60,823 bases of DNA from assembly GCA_903918885.1 (NCBI GenBank), contig CAIXFY010000075.1:1-60823 (forward strand), given 5' to 3'. Each line of letters starts with the position of its first letter. The first letter of the stretch is position 1. A model generated the notes under the pieces. It did not search any database. It had not been told where the DNA came from and saw only the letters and a program-made list of their open reading frames with translations. Below, in pieces: positions 7,036-15,798 of the stretch. The stretch is from an uncultured Verrucomicrobia subdivision 3 bacterium. Its GTDB lineage: Bacteria > Verrucomicrobiota > Verrucomicrobiia > Limisphaerales > UBA11358. A program made the translations under genes and the position numbers.

Positions 7036-7394
7036 ATCCCCCGCGTATTCACGATCTTGTTCCCTTTGCCGAGAACAATGACGCGCGGCTTCCATTTCTT
7101 CGCCTTCTTTTCGCTGGCGGTGGTGTAACTCATGATGGTCAGCACGTCGCCTTTCTTGCCGAGATGCGCCACTGCGCCGTTGAGGATGATTTCGCCCGTG
7201 CCGCGTTTGCCGCGGATGACGTAAGTTTCCCAGCGATGGCCGTTGGCCATGTTGCCGCAGAGAATCTTTTCGTATTCGTGCAGGCCGCATTTGTCCATGA
7301 GGTCGCCGGAGATGGTCAGGCTGCCTTCGTAATTCACATCGCCGCCGGTAACGGTCGCGCGGTGGATTTTGGATTTGAGCAAAAAAACGTCCAT
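7032..7394 (-). CDS. panD: Aspartate 1-decarboxylase precursor
   Basis: Makes beta-alanine from aspartate for pantothenate and coenzyme A. The 120 residues match PanD. The proenzyme self-cleaves between Gly and Ser in a Y-E-G-S motif, giving the pyruvoyl cofactor from the serine; here the motif is NYEGSLTIS at residues 21-29. Also visible are KIHRATVT near the N-terminus and the NGAVAHLGKKGD loop near residue 74, close to the family's NGAAARL(V)-x-x-GD. It starts three bases after the trpG stop on the same strand, so the two are co-transcribed. Confidence 0.92.
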   Translation of the reverse strand: MDVFLLKSKIHRATVTGGDVNYEGSLTISGDLMDKCGLHEYEKILCGNMANGHRWETYVIRGKRGTGEIILNGAVAHLGKKGDVLTIMSYTTASEKKAKKWKPRVIVLGKGNKIVNTRGI

Positions 7395-7397
7395 GAG

Positions 7398-7967
7398 TTA
7401 TTTCAGTTTGAGAAAGTTTTGCAGAATGGTGCGCCCGCTTTCGGTCAAAATGCTTTCCGGATGAAACTGCACGCCCCAGATGGGCAGCGTCTTGTGTTTT
7501 ACGCCCATGATTTCGCCTTCATCCGTCTCGGCGGTGATTTCCAGAACGTCTGGTATCGTATCGCGCTTGATGACGAGGCTGTGATAGCGGGTAGCAAGAA
7601 AGGGATTGGGCATGCCAGCGAACAGGTCTTTGCCATTGTGTTTAATCGGCGAAACTTTGCCGTGCATCATGCGGTAATTCACGACGACTTCCGCGCCAAA
7701 CGTGTGGCCAATGCATTGGTGGCCGAGACACACGCCGAAAATCGGAATGCCTTCACTGGCAAAAGTCTTGATGACGTCATTGGACAAGCCAGCTTCGCGC
7801 GGCGAACACGGTCCGGGCGAAACAAGGATGCGCTCCGGCTGGAGCGCGCGAATTTGTTCGAGAGAAATCTCGTCATTCCGCCGCACCTGCAAATCCGCTC
7901 CCAGCTCGCCCAAGTATTGCACGAGGTTGTAGGTGAACGAATCGTAGTTGTCTAAAACCAGAATCAT
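7398..7967 (-). CDS. trpG: Anthranilate/aminodeoxychorismate synthase glutaminase subunit
   Basis: Class I glutamine amidotransferase that supplies ammonia to TrpE or PabB. The triad is visible: the nucleophile Cys in [11 protein letters not shown] near residue 80, and His-Glu in [13 protein letters not shown] near residue 170. [24 protein letters not shown] at the ATG at 7967 is the canonical N-terminus; a longer frame to 8036 adds 23 residues unlike the family. At 189 residues it has the normal length. No trpE or pabB is nearby, so it may serve both tryptophan and folate synthesis. It forms an operon with panD. Confidence 0.88.
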   Translation of the reverse strand: MILVLDNYDSFTYNLVQYLGELGADLQVRRNDEISLEQIRALQPERILVSPGPCSPREAGLSNDVIKTFASEGIPIFGVCLGHQCIGHTFGAEVVVNYRMMHGKVSPIKHNGKDLFAGMPNPFLATRYHSLVIKRDTIPDVLEITAETDEGEIMGVKHKTLPIWGVQFHPESILTESGRTILQNFLKLK

Positions 7968-8088
7968 CTTCGCGTCACAAGCTACTGGAATGTCGGAAAA
8001 ATGAAAGTTTTTAGAAAACCGTATTTTCGTTTGCAATAATCTAAATAAGGAGCAAGCTTAAAATTGAGCCGTAGGAATTATTTTACTT

Positions 8089-9237
8089 ATGAAAACAACC
8101 AGCCTTCTTCTCGACGCTTCCCTGCTGGATGGTTTTTCTGAACCGGAATTGCTCAACTCCCTGCCCGATGGCACTTACATCACGGATACCAACCGGAAAA
8201 TCCTTTTTTGGAATCACGCGGCGGAACGCCTGACCGGCTGGCGCGCGGACGAAGTGGTTGGTCGTTCCTGTTTCGACAATCTACTCTGCCATGTGGACAA
8301 AGATGGCAATTGTCTTTGCGGCCACGACACCTGCCCGCTGCACCGGAGCATCGTCACCAACCAGCCGAGCACGGAGTCGCTTGTCCTCTTTGCCCAGCGT
8401 AAATCAAAGAACCGAATGCCCGTGGAGGTTTCCGTCGCCCCGCTCACCGACGCCAGCGGCGAAGTCGTGGGCGGGATCGAAGTCTTTCGCGACCTGCGCC
8501 ACGAACTGCACGATTTGCTCCGGGCAAAAACCATTCAAGAACAATCTCTCGTCAGCCAGCTCGCGAGTGACCGGCGCGTGGAAATACAAACCGTTTATCA
8601 GGCACGCGAAATGGTCGGCGGCGATTTCTACCGCATCGAACAATTGAGCGCGCACCGCTACGGTCTGCTGGTGGCGGACGCTATCGGCCACGGCATGGCT
8701 GCTGCGCTTTACACCATGCAACTGCGGATGCTCTGGGACGATCACCGCGATAAACTGAACACGCCGGCGTTTTTCATGCGAACCATGAACAAGCGGTTGC
8801 ACGGGCTCGTGCACGAAGCCGGATTTTTTGCCACGGCCACCTATCTCGTTTATGACGCCACTTGCGGTTACCTGCGCTGCGTTCGCGCCGGCCATCCCTC
8901 GCCCGTGATCATTCGCCGCGACCTCAAAGCCGAAACCATCGGCCAATCCCAAAGCGCGCTCGGCATGTGGCCGGATACGCAATACACCGAGTTCCACGCG
9001 CAACTCGCGCCCGGCGACACGCTCCTAATGTTCACCGACGGAGCTACTGAAATTTTTGACACCGAAGGAAACCTGATTGAACAAGACGGCCTAATTAAAA
9101 TGGCCAGACAACAAATGACTAGTTCCCCGAATGGCGAAATAAACCTTAATCGCCTCAAGGAAAAACTCCTTGAGGCCAGCAACCAAATCCATCTGACCGA
9201 CGACCTGACGCTGTTGAAACTTCGCCGGTTGATGTGA
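8089..9237 (+). CDS. PAS domain-containing SpoIIE/RsbU-type serine phosphatase
   Basis: A soluble 382-residue signalling protein. Residues 18-140 form a PAS domain (DGTYITDTNRKILFWNHAAERLTGW) with a cysteine-rich insert, LLCHVDKDGNCLCGHDTCPL, holding Cys residues that could bind metal or sense redox. Similar inserts occur in other bacterial PAS domains. A short helical linker follows. Residues 175-380 are a PP2C-like phosphatase with the metal-binding motifs VGGDFY, DAIGHGMAAAL, GHPSP, TDGATEIFD and DDLTLL. Such enzymes dephosphorylate anti-sigma antagonist proteins; no partner switch genes are next to it. It is monocistronic, read away from trpG, and converges on the next gene. Confidence 0.88.
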   Translation: MKTTSLLLDASLLDGFSEPELLNSLPDGTYITDTNRKILFWNHAAERLTGWRADEVVGRSCFDNLLCHVDKDGNCLCGHDTCPLHRSIVTNQPSTESLVLFAQRKSKNRMPVEVSVAPLTDASGEVVGGIEVFRDLRHELHDLLRAKTIQEQSLVSQLASDRRVEIQTVYQAREMVGGDFYRIEQLSAHRYGLLVADAIGHGMAAALYTMQLRMLWDDHRDKLNTPAFFMRTMNKRLHGLVHEAGFFATATYLVYDATCGYLRCVRAGHPSPVIIRRDLKAETIGQSQSALGMWPDTQYTEFHAQLAPGDTLLMFTDGATEIFDTEGNLIEQDGLIKMARQQMTSSPNGEINLNRLKEKLLEASNQIHLTDDLTLLKLRRLM

Positions 9238-9257
9238 TGTATTACGCCGCAGAATAA

Positions 9258-9947
9258 TCAGTCTCTTTTCACGCTGGCACGCAGCACTTTCACGGTCTCC
9301 GGCAATTTGTAGTGCCGTTTCAATCCTGAATCACCCAACATTCCCGCCGGCACGCGGGCGATGAATTCTGGAAAACTTTTTTCCACGCGATCTTTCAGCG
9401 ATTTCTGGCCGGCCTTGGAAGCCCAGAACTCGTCCTCGATTTTGGTAAGCGCAATGGCTGCCTCGTCGTTGGTCATGTTCTCCCGTTTCGCCAACGCCCA
9501 AGTCATTTCCGGATCACCGGGCAACGCCACGGGGAATGACACAAACTTCATCGTGATTTCCTGCTCATCGCTCAGCTCGTTGCTGGACGGACGCACAGGA
9601 ATCCGGCTATGAAACTGCGTGCCGTCCGGCAACGAAACATCCACGCGCAGACCCTTGCCGTCTTCGTTTGGCTCAATCTCCAAATCGGCGTCACCAAAGC
9701 CGGCAATGAGCTGCTGCTTCACTTCCTCCAACGTTTTCGGTTCCAGATCCGGCAGTTCAATGCGCTCGCAAAATTTCTCAAATGAATGGACGCGGTTCTT
9801 CACGCGCAACTCGGCTTCGCAGGCAGAATAAATTCTTTCCGCCAGAGCCGGGTCGGGCGCGATTTTGGGCAACACGCTGCGGAGCAGACTCAACAATTGT
9901 GCCTGTTCATCCTGTTTGGATTTTGCCGTTTGTTTTTCTTTGGCCAT
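9258..9947 (-). CDS. Conserved hypothetical protein, unknown function
   Basis: A soluble, charged protein of about 229 residues with no signal peptide or membrane helix. The N-terminus is a Lys/Gln-rich helix (MAKEKQTAKSKQDEQAQLL), followed by helical and strand segments (FGDADLEIEPNEDGKGLRV) and a C-terminal helix with KDRVEKSFPEFIARVPAGM. I recognise no family. I start it at ATG 9947; a TTG at 9956 overlaps the tex stop by two bases and adds three residues. It follows tex directly on the same strand and is probably translationally coupled to it. Confidence 0.65.
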   Translation of the reverse strand: MAKEKQTAKSKQDEQAQLLSLLRSVLPKIAPDPALAERIYSACEAELRVKNRVHSFEKFCERIELPDLEPKTLEEVKQQLIAGFGDADLEIEPNEDGKGLRVDVSLPDGTQFHSRIPVRPSSNELSDEQEITMKFVSFPVALPGDPEMTWALAKRENMTNDEAAIALTKIEDEFWASKAGQKSLKDRVEKSFPEFIARVPAGMLGDSGLKRHYKLPETVKVLRASVKRD

Positions 9948-9952
9948 AAATT

Positions 9953-12211
9953 TCAACCTTTGTTTTTATTCATCGCCGCCGTGAACCAATCCACCGCCGC
10001 CGGTTTCGCTGGCTGCGCCGGACGCGGGGCGGTGGGCGAGGTGCGCGTGCCGCTCGTGCTTGCGCCAATGACCGGCGCGGCTTTCATCGAGAGCGCGATG
10101 CGTTTGCGCGGCAAATCAACTTCCGTCACCGTGACCATCACGCGCTGCGAAACTTTCACGACTTCCGACGGATCTTTGATGAAGCGATCCGACAACTGGC
10201 TGACATGCACCAACCCATCCTGATGCACGCCGATGTCCACAAACGCACCGAACGCCGTCACGTTCGTCACAATGCCGGGCAACTTCATGCCCGGCTTCAA
10301 GTCTTCCATCTTTTCCACGCCGTTTTGGAAAGAAAACACTTCGAACTTCTGACGCGGGTCGCGACCGGGCTTCGCGAGTTCGCCGAGAATGTCCGTCAAC
10401 GTCGGCAAACCAACTTTTTCCGAGACGTATTTCGGCAACTGGATTTTCTGGCGCAAACCTGCATCGCGCATCAGATCGCTTACGGCGCAGTTCAAATCTT
10501 TCGCCATGCGATCCACCAGTTCGTAACTCTCCGGATGAACCGCGCTCGCGTCGAGCGGATGCCCGCCGTCGCGGATGCGCAAAAATCCTGCCGCCTGCTC
10601 GAACGCCTTTTCGCCGAGACGCGGAACTTTTTTCAATTCCGCGCGCGACTTGAAGGGGCCGTTTTCGTTGCGATACGCCACAATGTTTGCAGCGAGCGCA
10701 GGGCCGAGGCCGGAAACGTAAGCCATCAATTGTTTGCTCGCCGTGTTCAGTTCCACACCGACGCCGTTCACGCAACTGATCACCACATCGTCGAGACTGC
10801 GCTTGAGCGCGCCCTGCTCCACGTCGTGTTGATACTGGCCGACGCCGATGGATTTCGGGTCGAGCTTCACGAGTTCCGCGAGCGGATCCATGAGGCGACG
10901 ACCAATCGACACCGCGCCGCGCACCGTGAGGTCTTGCGTGGGAAATTCTTCGCGCGCCACGTCGGACGCGGAATAAATCGAAGCGCCGCTTTCGTTCACC
11001 ATCACCACGGGAATGGTCGACGGCAGCTTGAGCGCCTTGATGAACGTTTCCGTTTCGCGACCCGCCGTGCCGTTGCCGATGGCGACGGCCTCGATTTTGT
11101 ATTTCTTGATCATGCTCAACAAGGCGACGGCGGCTTCGCGCACTTCACCCGCGCTGGAAGTGGTCGGATAAACCACGTCGTTGTGCAGCAATTTTCCCTG
11201 CCGGTCGAGGCAGACAATTTTGCAACCCGTGCGAAAGCCCGGATCAATCGCCAGCATATTTTTGCTGCCAAGCGGCGAGGCGAGGAGCAACTCGCGCAAG
11301 TTATCCGCGAACACGCGAATCGCTTCTGTGTCCGCGCGCTTCTTGGTTTCCATGCGCAATTCGACCTCGATGGCCGAACCGAGCAAACGCTTGTAACTGT
11401 CTTGCACCGCCAGTCGCACTTGTTCAGCCGCAGGATTTCTAGCTTTTACGAAAAGCGGCTCGATTAACGCCAGCGCGGAGTTTTCTTCTACCGCAATCCG
11501 CATCATCAAAAATCCTTCCGTCTCGCCGCGCCGGATGGCGAGCAAGCGGTGGCTGGGAATTTTTCCAACCGGTTCGCTCCAGTCGAAATAATCTTTAAAC
11601 TTCGCCGCCGCTTCGGCTTTATCGGAAATGACTTTTGATTTCACGACGGCTTCGCTCCAATAAAGTTCGCGCAATTTCGCGCGTGCGGCCGCGTCGTCAC
11701 TGACCTGTTCGGCGATGATGTCGCGTGCGCCCGCCAGAGCGGCATTCACATCCGCCACGCTCTTTTCCGCACTGATAAATTTCACAGCTTCGGCCTGCGG
11801 GTCAGTTGTGGTTTGCTGTTGAAACAACAAATCCGCCAGCGGCTCCAATCCCTGCTCCTTCGCAATCATCGCGCGCGTGCGGCGCTTCGGACGGAACGGG
11901 AGATAAATATCTTCGAGCCGCGTGACGTTTTCGGCGCCAGCGATGTCTGCCTTAAGCGAATCGGTCAAAAGATTGCGCTCGGCGAGCGATTTCAAAATCG
12001 TTTCGCGGCGATTATCCAAGTCTGCCAGGCTGATGAGCCGCTCGCGAATACTCGTCACCGCAACTTCGTCCAGCGAGCCGGTGGCTTCCTTGCGGTAGCG
12101 GGAAATGAATGGAACCGTTGCGCCTTCGGCGAACAATTTGGCGGTGGCGAGCACTTGACGCGGCTGAACTTTGAGTTCGCCGGCAATTTTTAGGATGTGA
12201 GCTTCGTTCAT
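9953..12211 (-). CDS. tex: Tex-family RNA-binding transcription accessory protein
   Basis: A 752-residue cytoplasmic protein, full length for Tex. Visible parts in order: N-terminal helical domain with FISRYRKEATGSLDEV near residue 40; a YqgF/RNase H-like domain (NMLAIDPGFRTGCKIVCLDR, residues about 320-340); helix-hairpin-helix motifs (AYVSGLGPALAANIVAYRN, then KKVPRLGEKAFEQAAGFLRI); and an S1 RNA-binding domain (PGIVTNVTAFGAFVDIGV to MVTVTEVDLPRKRIALSMK, residues about 645-715). A Pro/Ala tail of some 35 residues ends the protein. Tex binds nucleic acids and affects transcription. It lies 87 bp downstream of aroB in a long leftward gene run. Confidence 0.95.
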   Translation of the reverse strand: MNEAHILKIAGELKVQPRQVLATAKLFAEGATVPFISRYRKEATGSLDEVAVTSIRERLISLADLDNRRETILKSLAERNLLTDSLKADIAGAENVTRLEDIYLPFRPKRRTRAMIAKEQGLEPLADLLFQQQTTTDPQAEAVKFISAEKSVADVNAALAGARDIIAEQVSDDAAARAKLRELYWSEAVVKSKVISDKAEAAAKFKDYFDWSEPVGKIPSHRLLAIRRGETEGFLMMRIAVEENSALALIEPLFVKARNPAAEQVRLAVQDSYKRLLGSAIEVELRMETKKRADTEAIRVFADNLRELLLASPLGSKNMLAIDPGFRTGCKIVCLDRQGKLLHNDVVYPTTSSAGEVREAAVALLSMIKKYKIEAVAIGNGTAGRETETFIKALKLPSTIPVVMVNESGASIYSASDVAREEFPTQDLTVRGAVSIGRRLMDPLAELVKLDPKSIGVGQYQHDVEQGALKRSLDDVVISCVNGVGVELNTASKQLMAYVSGLGPALAANIVAYRNENGPFKSRAELKKVPRLGEKAFEQAAGFLRIRDGGHPLDASAVHPESYELVDRMAKDLNCAVSDLMRDAGLRQKIQLPKYVSEKVGLPTLTDILGELAKPGRDPRQKFEVFSFQNGVEKMEDLKPGMKLPGIVTNVTAFGAFVDIGVHQDGLVHVSQLSDRFIKDPSEVVKVSQRVMVTVTEVDLPRKRIALSMKAAPVIGASTSGTRTSPTAPRPAQPAKPAAVDWFTAAMNKNKG

Positions 12212-12298
12212 TACAATCGCGGGCGCATGGTTTAGCGAAGGGACGGCAGCGTGTAAAACGGAAACGAAGAAAATCTACCGTCACCACCGCCTAAGTTT

Positions 12299-13378
12299 TC
12301 ATCCCAAAACTTGATGGATCAAATCCGCCGGCACTTTCTGCCCCCAGCGGACCTTGCCGATTTGATCAGCGAGGACAAATTTCACTTCGCCCGCGTTCAC
12401 CTTCTTATCGAGCAGCATCGCGGCGAACAGTTTCTTGCGGCGGGCGGAATCCATTTTAATTTTCACCGGCAAGCCAGCGGCGCTGAATAATTGGTCTATC
12501 CGCGCCGCATCGCGCGACGACATGCCGAGAATTTTTTGCGAGAGCTTTGCCGCCGCGACTTGACCAATCGAAATTGCCTCGCCGTGCAGAAATTTCCCGT
12601 AGCCGGAACTGTTCTCGATCGCGTGGCCGATGGTGTGGCCGAAGTTTAAAATCGCGCGGAGACCGCTTTCCGTCTCGTCCTGACCAACGACATCCGCCTT
12701 GATTTCACAGCAACGCGCAACGACGCTGCGCAGCATCGCCGGGTCGCGTTGGAGCAGCTTGGGCAAGTTGCGCTCGATCTGTGCAAAAAGAATCGCGTCG
12801 TAGATGATTCCGTATTTGATGACTTCGGCCAGACCGGAAATGTATTCGCGGCGCGGCAAAGTTTTCAGCGTGTCTAAATCACACAACACGAGGCGTGGCT
12901 GGTAAAACGCGCCGACGAGATTCTTGCCGGACTTGAGGTTCACGCCCGTTTTGCCGCCAACCGAACTGTCTACCTGCGCCAGCAAACTAGTCGGAACTTG
13001 CACGAACGGGATACCGCGCAGATATGTCGCCGCGACGAAGCCTACGAGGTCGCCCACCACGCCACCACCGAGCGCGACAATGAAGGATTTACGTTCCAGC
13101 CGGTGCGCTGCAAGCTGGTCGTGACATTTTTCAACCATCGCCAGGCGCTTGGATTTTTCCCCGGCGGGAACGGTGATGAGCACCGGTTCAAGGCCCGATG
13201 CGGCCAGTGATTTCAGTGCGGCTTGGGCGAATTTTTTACCGACATTGGAATCTGTGATGACGGCGCAACGCTGGCCGAGCTTGAGCGCCGCGCATTCCGC
13301 GCCAAGACGCGGCAGCAAGCCGCCACCGACTTTGATCTGGTAACTCCGATTGCCGAGGGAAACGGGAACGATGCGCAT
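12299..13378 (-). CDS. aroB: 3-Dehydroquinate synthase
   Basis: Second step of the shikimate pathway; converts DAHP to 3-dehydroquinate using NAD and a divalent metal. At 359 residues it has the usual length. Clear motifs: PAGEKSKRL near residue 72, ALGGGVVGDLVGFVAATYLRG (NAD side), VPTSLLAQVDSSVGGKTGVN near 130-150, the metal ligand Glu in SGLAEVIKYG, and histidines in FGHTIGHAIE and LHGEAISIG. The ATG at 13378 is followed by RIVPVSLGNRSYQIKVGGG. It lies 44 bp downstream of mnmE on the same strand, so co-transcription is likely. Confidence 0.96.
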   Translation of the reverse strand: MRIVPVSLGNRSYQIKVGGGLLPRLGAECAALKLGQRCAVITDSNVGKKFAQAALKSLAASGLEPVLITVPAGEKSKRLAMVEKCHDQLAAHRLERKSFIVALGGGVVGDLVGFVAATYLRGIPFVQVPTSLLAQVDSSVGGKTGVNLKSGKNLVGAFYQPRLVLCDLDTLKTLPRREYISGLAEVIKYGIIYDAILFAQIERNLPKLLQRDPAMLRSVVARCCEIKADVVGQDETESGLRAILNFGHTIGHAIENSSGYGKFLHGEAISIGQVAAAKLSQKILGMSSRDAARIDQLFSAAGLPVKIKMDSARRKKLFAAMLLDKKVNAGEVKFVLADQIGKVRWGQKVPADLIHQVLG

Positions 13379-13422
13379 GGCGAAAGGATAAACAGCCGGA
13401 GCCGCGTGTCAAAATTGGAAAT

Positions 13423-14841
13423 TTATTTCCCGATGCAAAAGGAGCTGAAGATTTTATCGAGCAAATCCTCCGTCGTCGTCTTCCCCACGATTTCGCCGAC
13501 CGCGTTCCCGGCGATGCGCAAATCAAACGCGATGAGTTCCAACGTCATCCCTTCGCGCAAGGATTGCGCCGCCTGTTTGGCGGCCGTGCGGGCACGGTTG
13601 AGCGCGTCCTGATGCCGCGAGTTGATAACCACCTGCAACATCTCCGCCTTGATTTCGCCGGCCCAGACGAGCGATTTGATGGCGTCCTTGAGCACTTCTA
13701 TCCCCTGCCCGCTCACGCTGCAGACGCCAATGACTTTTGCCTCGGTAGGGCGCGTCACTCCGTGCGCGCCGTCGTCGGGCAGAGGACTGCCCGCCCTACC
13801 AAGCAATTCCAGTTTCCTTGGCAGATCAATTTTGTTGAGAACAATAATTCGTTTCTTTCCGGCGAACTCAGCAAAATAATTTTCATCCGCACCGGTCAGC
13901 GGTTCACTCGCGTCGAGCACGTGCAAAATAAATTCTGCCTTTGCCAGACTTTCGCGGCTGCGACGGATGCCCTCGACTTCAATCTCGTCGCGCGCCTCGC
14001 GCAAACCGGCGGTGTCAATGAAGATGACGGGCAGACCGCGGATATTCGCAGTTTCCTCAATCGTGTCGCGCGTCGTGCCAGCGATGGGCGACACGATGGC
14101 GCGGTCGTGACCGAGCAGTTGGTTGAGTAGGCTGGATTTGCCTGCGTTCGGCCGACCAATGATGGCGGCGCGGATGCCGCGACGAAGAATCTGCCCTTCG
14201 TTGGCCGTGGACAGCAGTTCGTCCATGAATTTTACGCCGTCATCAAGACGCTGGAGCAACTGCTCTTTGGTTTTTTCAGGGATGTCTTCCTCGGGGAAAT
14301 CCAGATACGCCTCGACGTGCGCCATCGTCAGCATCAGGTCGTCGCGCAATTGGTTAATGCGCTGTGAAAATTTTCCGGCGAGCTGCTCGTTGGCAGCTTC
14401 CAGCGCGAGTTCCGTGCGCGAATGAATCAAGTCCGCCACCGCCTCGGCTTGCGCGAGGTCAATGCGGCCATTGAGAAATGCGCGCTTGGTGAACTCGCCC
14501 GGCTCGGCCATGCGCGCGCCGGCGGCCAGCAGCGCGTCGAGCACCAGCTTGGCGGGCAAAATGCCGCCGTGACAGGAAATTTCCACCGTGTCCTCGCGCG
14601 TGAACGTGCGCGGCGCGCGCAGGACGGCGAGCAACACTTCGTCAATCGTTTTGCCGTCGCGGACGATTTTGCCGAATTGAATCGTGTGCGTCGGCGCGGC
14701 GGAGGGTTTCAACGAACTTTTTCCAACGGGCGAAAAACACTTGTCGGCGAAGGCAAAGGCATTTGCGCCGGAAAGGCGCACGACGGCTAGTCCGCCTTCT
14801 CCGAGCGGCGTGGCGATGGCCGCAATGGTGTCGTCAAACAT
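13423..14841 (-). CDS. mnmE: tRNA modification GTPase MnmE, with an in-frame repeat insertion
   Basis: With MnmG it installs the cmnm5 group on wobble uridine in some tRNAs. The start at ATG 14841 gives MFDDTIAAIATPLGEGGLAVVRLSG, the family N-terminus. The G domain is inserted in the helical region: GRPNAGKSSLLN (G1, about residue 225), GTTRDTIEE, DTAGLREARDEIE (G3) and NKIDLP (G4). The C-terminus is FCIGK, with the catalytic Cys. Immediately after NKIDLPRKLELL are 19 residues (codons 348-366) encoded by a 57-bp palindromic element; without them the length would be near the usual 453. The insert is on a surface loop after G4, so function may survive. It overlaps the upstream 85-aa gene by eight bases. 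Confidence 0.94.
   Translation of the reverse strand: MFDDTIAAIATPLGEGGLAVVRLSGANAFAFADKCFSPVGKSSLKPSAAPTHTIQFGKIVRDGKTIDEVLLAVLRAPRTFTREDTVEISCHGGILPAKLVLDALLAAGARMAEPGEFTKRAFLNGRIDLAQAEAVADLIHSRTELALEAANEQLAGKFSQRINQLRDDLMLTMAHVEAYLDFPEEDIPEKTKEQLLQRLDDGVKFMDELLSTANEGQILRRGIRAAIIGRPNAGKSSLLNQLLGHDRAIVSPIAGTTRDTIEETANIRGLPVIFIDTAGLREARDEIEVEGIRRSRESLAKAEFILHVLDASEPLTGADENYFAEFAGKKRIIVLNKIDLPRKLELLGRAGSPLPDDGAHGVTRPTEAKVIGVCSVSGQGIEVLKDAIKSLVWAGEIKAEMLQVVINSRHQDALNRARTAAKQAAQSLREGMTLELIAFDLRIAGNAVGEIVGKTTTEDLLDKIFSSFCIGK
13744..13800. mobile_element. 57-bp palindromic repeat inserted in frame in mnmE
   Basis: The ends are perfect 9-bp inverted repeats, GGTAGGGCG at 13744-13752 and CGCCCTACC at 13792-13800. 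Inside, read leftwards, is a CGGGCAG-TCCT-CTGCCCG hairpin and a weaker one, giving a three-way-junction fold. Its 57 bp are exactly 19 codons and begin on a codon boundary of mnmE, adding G-R-A-G-S-P through R-P-T to the protein. No transposase is encoded; a non-autonomous, REP-like element is the best description. Confidence 0.8.
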
Positions 14842-15091
14842 GGCGGCAGTTGCCAAGCTGGTTTTCCGCGTCGCGGCCCTGCAAAAACAGCCGCGCCTTC
14901 TCGTAGCTTTTCTTGTGCAAATAATGCAGCAGCGTCGGATCGGTGTCGCGCGGCAACTGCGCGGCCAGTCCGTCCAGTCGTGCAAACATTGGCAGCAGGT
15001 TGGGTTTGGGATTCGCGGTGGCAATGGTATTCACCGTGGCCGTGAGTTCCGTCAGCGCGGAGAGCAATTGCTGTTCGACCGTTGGGTTCAT
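14834..15091 (-). CDS. Small conserved hypothetical protein upstream of mnmE
   Basis: An 85-residue soluble protein, MNPTVEQQLLSALTELTATVN at the start, helical throughout. The second half (LHYLHKKSYEKARLFLQGR) is basic. I do not recognise a family. It is real because it is locked into an operon: its ATG overlaps the stop of the membrane protein gene by ATGA (15088-15091), and its stop lies inside the first codons of mnmE. This suggests translational coupling of three genes, but gives no function. Confidence 0.7.
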   Translation of the reverse strand: MNPTVEQQLLSALTELTATVNTIATANPKPNLLPMFARLDGLAAQLPRDTDPTLLHYLHKKSYEKARLFLQGRDAENQLGNCRHV

Positions 15092-15714
15092 TGGAACAGG
15101 CTGGGAAATTTGTGTGTCAGATAGGAATGTTTGAAATCCACTTCGCCCAGCAAATACAGCGCCGTCAACACGCGAACGATGCCCGAGGTCAGCAGCACCA
15201 CGATGATGGCGGAGAGATACAGACCGAAGGCATGCGTTGGATCTGGCTGCATCACGCGCGGGATGCCTTGATAAAGAACCCAAATCGTCAGCGTCAAGCC
15301 CAGCGCCCAAGTGACCCACGGACTCATCGTCGGCCCCGCGTCCAGCAGCCGCACCAGAAACAGCGGACTGAAACCATACGCCACCGTTTGAAACGACCGC
15401 CGGTAGGTGCAGCGGCTTTGAAAGGTCTGGCTGATGGTCAACAGCAACAGCGCGGTGACCAAGACCATGGCCAACAACAGTAACGCCTGAATAACTTCGT
15501 AAGTGATGACCGTGTGCGGGGTGAATTCCTTCAGCTTTTGAAAGCGCGGCTGCCATTTGCCCCAATGCGCCAGCCCCCAGCCTTCAGCGGCCGTGACAAG
15601 GACAACCATCGGCAGCAGGTAGAGCAAAAAAACTTGCGCAAAACTGCGACCCGCTTGGGCGATTTTATCCCACGCCACCGCTGGCTCAAAAATTAAAAAT
15701 AACGCCTTAATCAT
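15088..15714 (-). CDS. Yip1-family membrane protein
   Basis: A 208-residue integral membrane protein, MIKALFLIFEPAVAWDKIAQAG. The opening F-x-x-P-x-x-x-W/F-x-x-I pattern and a set of about five hydrophobic helices (for example FLLYLLPMVVLVTAA, LLLLAMVLVTALLLLTI, ALGLTLTIWVLYQGI and LSAIIVVLLTSGIVRVL) match the Yip1/YIF1-like domain (PF04893) seen in bacterial proteins of unknown role. The ATG at 15714 is preferred to the TTG-type extension at 15756. It is the first gene of the run leading to mnmE and aroB. Confidence 0.75.
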   Translation of the reverse strand: MIKALFLIFEPAVAWDKIAQAGRSFAQVFLLYLLPMVVLVTAAEGWGLAHWGKWQPRFQKLKEFTPHTVITYEVIQALLLLAMVLVTALLLLTISQTFQSRCTYRRSFQTVAYGFSPLFLVRLLDAGPTMSPWVTWALGLTLTIWVLYQGIPRVMQPDPTHAFGLYLSAIIVVLLTSGIVRVLTALYLLGEVDFKHSYLTHKFPSLFQ

Positions 15715-15798
15715 CTGCGCGCAGAATATAATCCGCAATCCGGTCGTTGTCAGCAAAATCCGCTTTTATCCACACGCTGCGCGTGCTTTACTCCGCGC

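Noticed and set aside
10205-11467. A 420-codon rightward frame opposite tex
   Set aside because: It is fully antisense to a clear tex gene and has His/Arg-rich shadow composition.
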